A stretch of DNA of 64,000 bases from Rachicladosporium sp. CCFEE 5018 (taxonomy: Eukaryota > Ascomycota > Dothideomycetes > Cladosporiales > Cladosporiaceae), in the NCBI GenBank assembly GCA_002077045.2, contig KZ111186.1:62001-126000 (forward strand), written 5' to 3'. The notes beneath the pieces were generated by a model that was not told where the DNA came from, made no database searches, and worked only from the letters and a program-made list of their open reading frames with translations. A program made the translations under genes and the position numbers. Position 1 is the first letter of the stretch, and every line of letters begins with the position of its first letter. Below, in pieces: positions 35,547 to 45,915 of this stretch.

Positions 35547-36240
35547 TCTAATCCACTACCTAACGGGACAAAATATCTTAGTACTACTAACTTATATTAT
35601 AAAAGATTAATTATATTACTATATTATATAGTACCTACGTACGTAGTGTTTATATCTACTTTAAAAGGCTCTTCTCTATCCTTTCGGCACGTTCGAGCGT
35701 TATACCTAGTCGGTCTATAGCTCCTATAGTGCCGTAAAGCTATTTGGCCTTTTTCTTAATTACTATTACTATATACCTTCTCTACCTACTAAGCCGTTAT
35801 AGACGCCTTAGTAGCTACCTAAGCTACTACGTTACTATACTCTAGAGTACTACTATACTAGGTTTACTTCCGTTTACGCGCTTTTCGCCTGGTTATTACT
35901 ACTAATTGTTCTTTAAGCTTAGCCGTACGAGTAGCGAGAAGCGCGTTTTAGTATAGTATTAGTTCGGTACCCTTTATAAGCTAGGAGAAGCCCGCCTAAG
36001 CTAACGTAGGCGACCGAACGAAGGAGTCGCTAACGAGCCTCGATTACGATCTAAAATCTTATATATTACTTAGAGTCTTAGACTACTATAGCGTTTCTTA
36101 TTCCGGGAGTGATAGTAGGGTACGTAGACGTACTTTAAGACGTTCTAGTATAACCTACGCGTTAATAGGGACTATTCTACCTTAGTATACTATGTTACGT
36201 AGGGGTTTGTAATTCTTAACGTCCGGAGGCTGCGCTAGGC

Positions 36241-37676
36241 AAGTAGGATTAGATAGGTGTCTTACCTTTGTCATTATTGAATCTATTATATGTAATTCAA
36301 AATTAGTAAGCGCTATATTAGATGTTCGTCCTTGTTGTTTAGGATGTCGATCGGCGAGTATCATGGGCCGTGACAGCTGCTTTTAGAGGACATCAATAAG
36401 TGAAATCGTAGCGTATACAACATGGACATTAGTTGGAGGCAGGAGACACTAGCAGGAGTATCTTAGTCATGGGTAGAGTTCACTTGGCTGCGTTGTGACT
36501 CGCGCGATTGACCACTTCACCTCCGGAGCCCACTCCGCACTCCCAGAATTCATACGCACTATCCATCGTCGATGACGATCAGCACGGCGGAACCGGCTTC
36601 TATCCCGACCTTAGTCCGATGCAGTGTGACCGTCACGATCGTGTCAAGAGGCACATCGGTCTACCCGAAGACAGCGCTTGCGGCTTGCTAGGGTTCAGGT
36701 TCGCCATGACAGATTGCGCCTAGCCGCGGGTGGAGTCGAGAGGTGTGGCAAGCGGGTGTGGGAGATTGCGATGCAAGTGGAGTGTGAAGGGATTGCCCGG
36801 GGATGGGCGGTGTGTGATGGTATTGTAGGAGATGAGATTTAGAGGTAAGTAGAGACGCGGTGGAATTGCAGTGGTACACCTTTGTGGCTGCACGCAACCA
36901 CCTGCTCTCTTGACCGGCTACGACGGGAACCTCGCTATGGACCAGTCTAGGCGCTGCTAAGCCATCCCCTCGAGTCGCACAGGCCGGCTACATTTGCCTT
37001 GACCGAACCATCCAAGTGAAAGAACGGAGAAGTGGATCTCGCCTCGCCGGAGTCGACAACGTCAGTGGCAAGGCAATCTGCGTCAATCGTCGTCAATCTT
37101 GAATCTGTCTGTGCAGAAGATGCGCATCTGGCTTTTGGCCCAGCTCCGGGAGACTCCCATTATTATTCCTGCCGCTTCTTGTCTGCCCGCACACACGAGA
37201 TCCACATGAACCATCGGTCTGGTCCAGCACTGTATTTGACAACAAGCACAAATAATCCACTTCAGAGAAGTATGAGCAAGACCTAGGATCGGCAATCCCT
37301 AATCCCGTCCCATGTCTAAACGCCCTCGAGGCCCGGTCAGGAAGTAGCGCGTGCCTATTACCCAGCCTCGACTACGTCTCCAGGGAATACACTAGGAGCT
37401 CACTCCGTTCCTGTACGAAGACAATCGAGACGCTACTCGGTCACGCATGCATATCTCGACCCACCTCCCACCTTTGTGCCACCAACCGCAGATCTTCTGG
37501 ATTCACATCAATCAATACGATCTGTAGCGAACGTTCAGTATACCGTCATACCAGAGTAGTCGCTCTTCCATACCGGCCAGCCGTCTCTGCGATTTTCATT
37601 CTCACCCGCTTCGGCGACCTGGACCGCTTTGCCTTACTCTCTCGCGGTGTACGCACACAGGCCTGGCCAGGAAGGC
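36241..37676. other. intergenic upstream of the SAM/HMG gene
   Basis: Normal base composition resumes here. Only frames under 85 codons without motifs occur. It presumably includes the promoter and 5' leader of the gene starting at about 37.7 kb. Confidence 0.4.
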
Positions 37677-37688
37677 ATGGGATGTATC

Positions 37689-39442
37689 ATGGAGACGAGC
37701 GCGAACGACTTTTACGATTCGCTGAACACCATCGGTCTTGTGCAGTATCACGATGAGTTTGTTCAGGAGGCGTTCGATACCTGGGAGGTCCTGATCGATA
37801 TCACGGAGTCTGATCTGTATGTTTGCTTCGTGACTGGAGCCCTTTGAGAAGCATGAAACTGACGCCAGATAGTGACGCGCTTGGAGTGAAACTCGGTCAC
37901 CGCAGGGTAGATTCTCTCCCGACCTGCATCGAGGCCACGGCCGATCCCGTGCCCCGTTCTGAGTGACGGATTGAAATCGTTTAATGTAGATATTGCAACG
38001 TGCAATCTCAGACTACAGGCGGAAGAACAGCTACGATGAGAGTTCTTATGATATGGTCGAGGAACAGAATGGGCTTGGCAAAAGCCGATCCAGTGCTTGC
38101 TGTCGACGAAGATGCTAATGGAAATGGCGTCGCTCGTGTGAGCGTCAACGGCAAACGCCGGTATACGCGCCACCCAAAGGTAAGTTGGATTGAATCCGCG
38201 GACTCATTTTAAGACTCTCTTATCGAGCCGGGTCTATGCTGACTTGGCAATGTAGGCCGACGAGTATGCTCCGGATCGACCGCCGTCCGCGTACGTACTA
38301 TTCTCGAACCGTACGTATTTCTTCATCATGTTCCGAGGCACTTGCTGACAGTTTTGCAGAGACAAGAGCCGACCTCAAGGGGTCGGATCCCAGCTTCACC
38401 GAGATTGCCAAGACTGTCGGCGAGCGGTGGCGTGTGCTTGCCCAAGACGAAAAGGCGACTTTCGAGAGTCGCAGCCAGGCAGCCAAAGACACGTACTACT
38501 CTCAGCTGTCAGAGTACAAGAAGACGTCGAAATTTGCAGAGTACCAGATCTATCTGGCAGACTTCAAGGCGAAGCACGAGCCACCTCCTCATGGTAAGCT
38601 CAAGCGACGTACATTCACCCCAGAGTACGCAACACTAACACACCCCAGGAGGCAAACGAAAGCGCAACAACAAGCTCTCATCCCTGACCTCACGCTGCAG
38701 CAACGGCACAGGCGCCGGCGCTAGCAGTCAAGAGAATTCTTACCTCCACGCCGAGAGCTCCCTCGACCCCCGCAGCTCCTTCGTCGAATTCCCTAGCAGC
38801 AGCAACACGCCAGATTTCAAACACCCCAAATACACGCCCTCGCAGAGCACCACGCGGCAATTCAACGCAGCTGCCGCAGACAGCTCCTCCTCCCCCCCTC
38901 GCCTGCCCAAACCCCGCTTCGCGCCCAAGCCCACCCCGGAACGCCAGAAACCCGCCACGTTGCCCCTGCTCCCGCCTTACAAAGAGACCGTCTGCGTCTC
39001 GGAACACGCTTTCACGACGTACATCAACCACCCTATGGCCATTTCCACCCAATTAGCTTACGGCTACATCCCCAACCTCGGCAACAACCTGCCCTCTACC
39101 TCGCGCTCGTCTTCATCTCCGAACAACAACTCCGCCACACCCCCTGATGCGAGTCTAGAGGAGCTTCCTGCGCCTTCGACTCGCGTCAGGACACCGGACT
39201 TCCTCACTTCGATTGAAGGGCCTGCGAACGAGGGTGGACGGATGGCGGACAGGCGCTTGCCGCCGCTGCTGATGGGGAGGGGAAACGGGTATGTGGGGCA
39301 GGGGCAGGCGAGTCCATTGGGCGCGGTGGGTATTACGTCTCTGCTGCGTGCAGGGGAGCATCTAGAGGGTAAGGGTCGCCGGGAGGCAGTACGAGGGAGG
39401 GCGCCAGACCGCAATAACTTCCTGAAGGGAGCGAACTTGTAG
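37689..39442 (+). CDS. SAM-domain plus HMG-box DNA-binding protein
   Basis: Exons 37689-37816, 37873-37906, 37990-38179, 38256-38310, 38360-38593 and 38649-39442. The start may be ATG 37689 or the in-frame ATG 37677. Residues about 5-60 form a SAM domain (FYDSLNTIGLVQYHDEF, DALGVKLGHRR, LQRAIS). A linker leads to RRYTRHPK and the HMG box: DEYAPDRPPSAYVLFSN, DPSFTEIAKTVGERWRVL, then YYSQLSEYKK. A serine/proline-rich tail follows. Intact relatives are nuclear regulators; a sexual or developmental role is inferred from other fungal HMG proteins. Exon 3 is 190 nt and breaks frame by one base before PVLAVDEDANG. Either a 43-nt intron with a weak GTTCTT donor (from about 38040) or a one-base indel explains it. 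Confidence 0.8.
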
Positions 39443-39568
39443 ATTAATTGTTTCGGCTGCTGGAATTCTGGAGCCACATGCATCACGAGGCGCATGAGCA
39501 GAGCTCTGTAGGTGGTGTAAAGATAAATAACTCGTACACGGTACTTTCAGGCATCACTACTTACGGAA

Positions 39569-40329
39569 TTATGCCCCAGCTTTCAGCATCAGAATCTCCT
39601 GCATCGCTCTCCCGTCCATGGACGCGAGCCATTTCTTCGCTATGTAGCGTTGTCGCACTGCGGATCGGCTGCCACCGAAGAGCGACTGCGATGGCGGAGG
39701 CGCCAGGACTGCGGCAGGTTCAGATGCTGGTTGACGCGCGATCACTACAGTCGCGGATGCGGGCGGTCCGGCAGGTTTTTGAAGAGCGGCTTTGTTGTCG
39801 CGCCGTAGCCTGCGCGCTCCTTTGCGAGCGGCTTTGTCAGCTTTCGCCGCCTTTTTGCGCTGCTGCATTCCGTCGTTGTGTCCAAAACCGAGTCTGGCGT
39901 GTTGGTGGGCTGAGTGCCAAGTCCGCAAGCACTCTGTCTTGACGCCTTCTCTGCTTTCTGTGCTGCCATTTGTTCGCCCTCGTCTACTGTGGTTATAGTG
40001 CTAGATCCGGCAGCCTCTGGACGATCTTTGGTGCCCTTGGACCTTCGCTTTGCTTTCTTTGCAGCTCTTGTTGCGTCTGCGTCGGTGCCTATTGCAGACG
40101 TGGCTGCTGTCTGGACTTCGGCGTCCACCTCCCCTTGTCTGGCTACTTTCCTGGCTTTCTTGGCAGCGCGTATGACGTCCGCATCTGTGATCGGCTTCTC
40201 CACTACTTGCTTCTCCGCCGGGTGTTCTCTCTCTGTAAATCTCACCCGCTTCTTCCTCGCTGCCTCCCCCTGGATACCCCCACCTTCCCGCTTCCTCTTC
40301 TCCCCGCCCCTAACCTCTTCCTCGTTCAT
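39569..40329 (-). pseudogene. lysine/alanine-rich protein, frameshifted, unknown
   Basis: From ATG 40329 the minus strand reads a basic protein with repeated modules (RAAKKARKVARQG, RAAKKAKRRSKG). A second frame ending at 39569 continues with KKAAKADKAARKGARR and ends with RQRYIAKKWLASMDGRAMQEILMLKAG, a plausible conserved C-terminus. The change of frame lies near 39860-39930 with no splice signals. Charge and repeats suggest a nucleolar or chromatin-associated protein, but I do not recognise the family. Its ATG lies two bases after the stop codon of the upstream C2H2 reading. Confidence 0.45.
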
Positions 40330-40331
40330 CA

Positions 40332-41100
40332 CTAATCGATATCGCAAGCCTCGTCGCTGTAAGTCGCCAGCACGGGTTCACCTCCAAGGCTGTATGTCGC
40401 TTGCGGCGTCTGCATCGGCGCCGAAGTCTGCAGGTAGTAACCCGTGTTGAGCGCGGCATGCTGCATCGTCTTCGCAGTTGCAGATTGGGTGGTAGACATA
40501 GAGTCTCTCTACAAGGCGTTCAGCGTCGATGGCTGATTCCTACCATCGGAGGATGGCATGTGAAGCGGAAGTTGCTGTTGATGGGATTCCATGGGCCTTT
40601 GCTCCGCACGATGGAAGGACTCTTTCTGATCATCCTGGTTGCTGTCCACCTGATCCTCTTCTTCTCCGTCTACACCGGGAGCCTCCTCGCGCATGGCATT
40701 TTCGACCTCAGTCTCGTTCAACCGGCCGTGCGACTTCAGCCACTGCACGGTTGGCCAATCCTCACGAGATCCTCTTCCTCTCCTGTGCCCAGTCCTGGTC
40801 ATCAGCGTTGCGGTCTTCCTTTTGCTGGGAAAAGTGCAATCGCCGCAGGTGCCTTGCAGCACTGTAGTCCCATCTGTAGGCCCACTGCTCCTTGTACGAG
40901 ACGCAGGTATCCCGCGGTTGTGTTGGTCGCCAGCCCTGACTCGTCTCGTGCAACTGATCTGCGGCAAGAGGATCGATACAGATCCAGGCCCTGCCACTAT
41001 GTGCATGAACGCGATTGCGATGGCAGCGGAGGTCGCGAAGCCTTTGAAAGCGATCAGGGCATTCGTTGCAAATGAATCTGGAGTGTGCCTTTCCAGTCAT
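40332..41100 (-). pseudogene. C2H2 zinc-finger regulator, broken
   Basis: From ATG 41100: finger CNECPDRFQRLRDLRCHRNRVH, then a second, weaker zinc region and the block YSAARHLRRLHF, which fits the fungal family of two C2H2 fingers followed by an AAAHLRR-x-HF motif. The frame then shifts by one base near 40830 into GHRRGRGSREDWPTVQWLKSHGRL. It meets an in-frame TAG at 40511-40509, beyond which the same frame stays open for 58 more codons (MSTTQSATAKTMQHA...) to TAG 40334-40332. The TAG could come from CAG by a C-to-T change. A transcription-factor role is inferred. Confidence 0.6.
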
Positions 41101-43474
41101 CTCTTTTCAAGGCAGACGTTCGGTGTTCGTGGTAGAGCTCGGCTGCTGTCCACGGTCATCACGCAGAGTGAACGAAGGTGTTCCAGACATTGTATTTGTA
41201 TGTACGGGTCGGCAAATATGCACCGTGCGACGGATGCGCAAGGGAGTTGTGTGGAAGGTACTTCGATTTGTGTGACGGATGGACAGGGTCACTGCTCAAA
41301 GTCTCCACGTGATCCCTGTCGACCACGTTGCCAAGCACGCGGGACCAAGCGGGGGGCAAGATCGGCATGCATCCCCGTCCTACCCTTTTCTTCGCGCATC
41401 ACCGTTTCGACGCAATACCAACAATCGTCACGCCCACCATGGACGACGAGGAACTTGGTTTAGATTGCGGCCGCGTAGATGACGAGAAGCCCGAGCGCCA
41501 AAGCGTAAGCGGACAGCTTGTCCGTCGGAATCAGGGTCTTAAAGGTGCGCCATGCCATGCGCAGGGACATGATCTGTATCGCGGCATCACGCAAGACCAG
41601 CAAACGCTGCAAGGCTTTCAGCCGCCCGTTGACGAGTCAGGATCTTCCGCGACCTACCGTATTGCTGCGTTAATGTATGATCCACTGGTGTCCCGGAATA
41701 TTCGGCGGGAGCTCCCAAACATTCAATTCCCGCTGCGATCCTGGATACTGAATGCGATAGATTCGAGCCTTTTGGGGTCTGTTCGTGATCATTTCGACAG
41801 CCGTGGCGTCAACAACTTGGAGACCTGGGAACGAGAAGAACTTCCTCCGCTCGCACGAGCGTACCAACGCTGAGCGCTACACCTGATGTATCTTGACGAT
41901 CTACTGTGTATTCGAGGATGGTTGGCGTGATTGAGGAAACAGTCTATGATATACATTTGAATAATGATTGATGCAAATACGATCATCGACGATGAGGCTA
42001 CGCCTCGCGTGGATGTAAGGGAACCAGGTTGCGCGTCGACTCACCCTCTTCCACATACGTACCCGGAAGAGTCTGTCCGGCTCGCTCGCGATGATTTCCC
42101 TCCGACACCGTAGCCCTTCGACGCTGCATCCTTTTCCACATCGGTCCAGGCCAATCGCGAGGGTCATGCATCCCAACAAAAATCTGGAAATGCTGCAGAA
42201 CCAGCATGGTCGTTGGCTGATCCGGGAGGATCACCCACGTCCAGTAAACTAGCAGGCTACTACCGGGAAGCTGAGCCAGGATCACCGATGGACTGCGGAG
42301 GACTCACAATCGGCGGCTTGCCATGGCTGCAATCACATACACATTCTTGGTGAAGATGCGTTCGGTCTTCCACACCGCGTGAATTTGCATCATCAGAAGA
42401 CTTCCCTCAGCAACAGTTGAAAGCGGCTTCGGAGCCCAAAGGGCTAGCCAGTCGAGTCTCTAAGGAATCGATTAGCTACTGGCACGACGTGGTCGGAAAC
42501 GTAAAGATAACGCAAAAGAAGATGTGCCGGAGCCAGAGGCAGACATGATACAGGTTAGCCAGCTACAGATAGGAGGGGCAACAAGTGCGTCAGGATCATC
42601 TAGGGCACTAGTAGCACGAATGTGGTAGTAGAGGGTGCAGCCATGATCAAGTGGGCGTCATTTCAAATCGTAGCGTTATATTCATTCATCATATTCGCTT
42701 CCTGGCAGACTCTCGGAGCCTATTCCTGCTTGTTGTTAGCTGTGTCAAAGTCGTCAAGTCACACCGTAAAGTTCGCCGACTGCCTTGGCTGCTTCTTAGC
42801 TTTCACTCTTTCTTGTGGAATGCGATTCATGAGAAAGACGTAGAGTCGCGGTATTCATGATCCGGGTGGACGCACGCAAGAGCGTGTTTGCAATGCTAGA
42901 TATTTGCAGCGCAGCACATTACCACTCGTGGAGGAAACGAGATTATTCGCAGTTGCAGTCGTAGTTAGTAACGTATCTAATCGCGCTAATAACTCGGCAC
43001 GCCTTCACATTACAGTGAGCGCCGGTTGCAGCGTGTCTCTAAAGTCACGGGAACAATGTGCCGGGTTTTGAACAGCGAGTGCAGCACAAGACAGGTGGAC
43101 GTGTGACAGATTCAACGACCGCAGTGAAGGCATGGAGGCGGCATATTGAGCTTGTTTTGAAGTTCAGAGTACTGGAGTTCAGTGCGTCCGGCTTTCAAGT
43201 CTCAATGTTAGTATGCTTCAAGCGGGTTAGCTCATGTTGCAAGGATCTTACCATATGCAGGTGCCAGGTTCGCGCGCAAGCATCGCGGACTCAAGTCCGC
43301 CCACATAGCCACGGGGTCGCTCAATCGTAAGATTGCAACGTGCCGATTTATGATGCTCTCGATCTTATGATGACGACTGCATTGCTTTGTTGGGAGAAGT
43401 GTTATTGTGGTTGAAAAGTTTCAGTTATTTAACACTACTTCGTCGACACACGTCGTACCTCTGCACTCAGCACA
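41101..43474. other. intergenic with weak frames
   Basis: Apart from the hypothetical frame at 41439-41873, I see nothing firm. A minus-strand frame at 41998-42285 has a hydrophobic start and DPRDWPGPMW, not enough to name. 42300-43470 holds no supported gene and includes the promoter side of the Zn2Cys6 gene. Confidence 0.35.
41439..41873 (+). CDS. hypothetical protein
   Basis: From ATG 41439 this gives 144 codons beginning with an acidic stretch (MDDEELGLD) and containing ALMYDPLVSRNIRRELPN and SVRDHFDSRG. I know no family for it. It is kept because it is open, starts with ATG and has a plausible residue mix. It may equally be chance. Confidence 0.3.
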   Translation: MDDEELGLDCGRVDDEKPERQSVSGQLVRRNQGLKGAPCHAQGHDLYRGITQDQQTLQGFQPPVDESGSSATYRIAALMYDPLVSRNIRRELPNIQFPLRSWILNAIDSSLLGSVRDHFDSRGVNNLETWEREELPPLARAYQR

Positions 43475-44160
43475 ATGAGGCTTCGGGTCATGAACGAACA
43501 CCAAGTTCCAGAGCACTCAGTTACGAGTCAGACCGAAAAAGGCACCATTCCGAGACGGACGCTCATCCAGAGTGCATGCGGCGCTTGTCGAAAGCGGAAA
43601 TCGAGGGTACGTCTTGACATGTGTGCCTTGCTCTCTCCCGTGTTTCTGACTGACTTTGTACGCAGTGCGATGGCATACGGTACGCGACTCATCTTGAACT
43701 TCTGCTGCACCGATGGACACTCATATTGCGCAGTCCATCATGCATGCGGTGTCAAACTACGGAAACATTATGCCATTATCAGGACGAAGCGGGCGAAACT
43801 CGATGGTCTGCTCTGCGGCGGAAGAATGACGAACTCGTCCGAGATCGTGGCAATAACAGAGCTCTGTTATTTCTGATCCAGTCGCGACCTGAGCCAGAGG
43901 CGCAGGAGATATTTCGACAAATCCGGGCGAATACTCACGGCGGCAATATTGACGCTCTAGTGCATGATATCTACGATGGTCGGTTCGAGTACGGGAACTT
44001 ATCGCCAACACGAATGCAGCTGAAAGCGAGTGCACCTTTAGTCAATTTCAGTGGCACATCGCGGATTAGCTTGCCATCACTACGATCGGTAACGAACAAC
44101 CTTCCGGTCAGCGCACTTCACGCATCTGACTCCATGGCACTCCAACGATCTCAAAGGTAG
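43475..44160 (+). CDS. Zn(II)2Cys6 binuclear-cluster protein, short
   Basis: Three exons: 43475-43606, 43666-43679 and 43734-44160, giving 190 residues in one open frame. The middle exon is only 14 nt. The spliced zinc cluster reads ACGACRKRKSRCDG, then IRPSCMRCQTTETLC, with all six cysteines, followed by HYQDEAGETRWSALRRKNDELV, a typical linker and coiled start. Such proteins bind CGG half-sites as regulators. No fungal-specific middle homology domain is present, so it is a short DNA-binding version or truncated relative to usual 500-800-residue regulators. A second short cluster protein lies just downstream in the same direction. Confidence 0.85.
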
Positions 44161-44383
44161 TTCGATGATCCGTGGCTCGAGATCGACCGCCTTTGCTCTA
44201 GTCTAAGTCAAGGACGCCTCCGGTGAAGGCAGGCATGACAGTCCACGAACATTATATGGAAGCATGATGTTGTCCGCACCCTGTGCGAAAGGTCGAACCC
44301 TTTTCTTCGTGGTCGAAGCAGGCAATCGTAATTCGCACTAAGTCATTCTCACAAGAGGCTGCTCGACAATCCACGTCCTTAGT

Positions 44384-45222
44384 ATGTGCGTCCATCATAC
44401 TCGAGTGCGCAAAGCATGTGATCGCTGTGGGTTGAAGAATGGAAAGTGTGACGGACACTCGCCTTGTAACAGATGCAAAGGCGACGATAATGTCTGTGCC
44501 CACAGGTCCGTCTGCCACTATCTCGCCCCATAATCGATGCACAAATGACCAAGATTATCCATGACAGTCGTAAAAGAACCGACCGCAATCGAGTCTACAC
44601 GAGTTCATGCGTTGATCTACTAGAACGCCAGCGATGGCAAATAGTAGCCGGCATCCACTCAATGTACCAGCGTTTGCAGCAAGCCAACGTTGTTCCCAAC
44701 ATAGACGAGCCACCGGACATTCATACGGTCCTCTGCTCGCTCGCACTAGTCAACGAGCAAACGGGCTACGACGAGACGTGCAGCGATGTTGCTCAAGATG
44801 ATGATGGACTCGTAGGCGGAGAGTCTTCCAATGAGTGCGATGCTCTATCAGCGCCACTTCCTGAGCGGGGACTATCGCCTGTCAGCGTTGTGAGCATCAG
44901 TTCGAGTTCCGATAATATATCTTTGCCAGCACGTGAGACGCTGCCAAACCCAGTCTTTGTGTATCCGCAGCCTAAGCTTGGACCTTTGGAGCTGCACAGC
45001 CACTTCGCCAATCAGACACTCTCGAACACATGGCATCCTACGGTTGATTGTGATAGCAATACCACTGTCGTAATGCCAGCTATTGCCTGGCGCACTCAAT
45101 TCGCTGAATGCGAGGCCAACATGGACCGATCCTTGCAAGACCGGAAAACAAATTTCACGTCTGTTACACGCACGGCCCGAGACCCGGAGCCTTTCAGGCC
45201 GCCACGACCTCGTCGCTTCTGA
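44384..45222 (+). CDS. second short Zn(II)2Cys6 protein
   Basis: Exons 44384-44509 and 44554-45222 (intron of 44 nt) give 264 residues. The zinc cluster near residues 10-40 reads ACDRCGLKNGKCDG, SPCNRCKGDDNVC. The second exon begins in register with the family (HDSRKRTDRN, then YTSSCVDLLERQRWQIVAGI). A serine/acidic middle follows. The last 43 codons lie on the opposite strand of the OrsD-like frame at 45096-45566 and may be accidental read-through. No middle homology domain is seen. Together with the preceding gene it makes a tandem pair of short cluster proteins. Confidence 0.75.
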
Positions 45223-45566
45223 GCATGCGCAGTGTCGTAATGCCTCCGCAAGCGGACCACTGCCTCGGAAACGAGAGGGCAATGGCTACAACCGTATCCG
45301 TTGCTAATACGGAGATGCGGAACTGGTGGTCGATCGAATGCAGGTGTAATGATTGTTTCGCTACGTGGATCGAGTAGTGAGCACTCCAGAAGGCCAGGCA
45401 ATGTCTCATTCATGAAGGTCAGGGCCTGCGCCTTCGATACTGAAGTGGAAAAATAGCGTGGATGTGTTTGGCGCAGGTGTCTGCTGAGGGCTGATGGATA
45501 AATAGCGCTCCGGCAAAGTTTGCACACAACGACCCTACACTCAGGAAGATACTCTAAGACGTCCAT
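45096..45566 (-). CDS. OrsD-like (DUF3505) zinc-finger protein, N-terminal part
   Basis: ATG 45566, 156 residues. It starts MDVLEYLPECRVVVCKLCRSAIYPS with ALSRHLRQTHP, then PFDRPP-type spacing (AFDRPPVPHLRI), YGCSHCPL and RRHYDTAHAQKRRGRGG. This is the two-part C2H2-like pattern of the DUF3505 family named from OrsD of the orsellinic-acid locus; members also occur beside mobile or subtelomeric genes. The usual long C-terminal region is missing. It converges on and overlaps the Zn2Cys6 gene by 127 bp. Biochemical function is unknown. Confidence 0.7.
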   Translation of the reverse strand: MDVLEYLPECRVVVCKLCRSAIYPSALSRHLRQTHPRYFSTSVSKAQALTFMNETLPGLLECSLLDPRSETIITPAFDRPPVPHLRISNGYGCSHCPLVSEAVVRLRRHYDTAHAQKRRGRGGLKGSGSRAVRVTDVKFVFRSCKDRSMLASHSAN

Positions 45567-45915
45567 GTTCAGATAAGAGTAGGCTTCTGTCCCGGCTTCG
45601 AAAATTGTGAGACATTACCTGTGTACACACTGGAGACGCGTCTTCGAGACGCGGGTCACGTACAACTCTTCCGCTCTGACCACATCCCTATAGGGTCTAG
45701 CGGCACCGTTCCGAAAGGGGTTAGCAAACGAATGAGGGTGGTTCTTTTGTGGAATAGGTCTGCAGGCCGGGTGGGGTTGGTGGGCGCAGATCTAAGCCGT
45801 GAGGCTAATGCGGCACGGTGTAGAGTGTGCTGTACACGCTCCTACGTAGAACGGCAACGACATCTAAGGTGGTTGCATCGATCATGTTGCAAGGTCACAA
45901 AGTTGATGACCATGC
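45567..45915. other. short intergenic stretch, no gene
   Basis: It lies between the start of the OrsD-like gene and the extended 3' end of the glutamine-rich gene. A plus-strand 120-codon frame crosses it (45621-45983) without a motif and is the shadow of the gene's C-terminus in part. Confidence 0.4.

Larger units (their letters stand above)
32700..36240. repeat. large RIP-altered TA-rich tract
   Basis: About 3.5 kb with almost no CpA or TpG, dense TA/CTA/TAG steps and no frame over 60 codons between 32885 and 36182. It contains the Fot1/Pogo element at 33222-35546. The flanks 32700-33220 and 35550-36240 are altered in the same way and probably represent a second, older element into which the first inserted. 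Confidence 0.8.

Noticed and set aside
39064..39495. Minus-strand frame of 143 codons opposite the HMG gene
   Set aside because: Shadow of the serine/proline-rich C-terminal exon, which is supported by splicing and domain continuity.
41998..42285. Wax-synthase-like membrane protein suggested by a hydrophobic start and DPRDWP
   Set aside because: Too short, no second conserved block, and the start is unclear.
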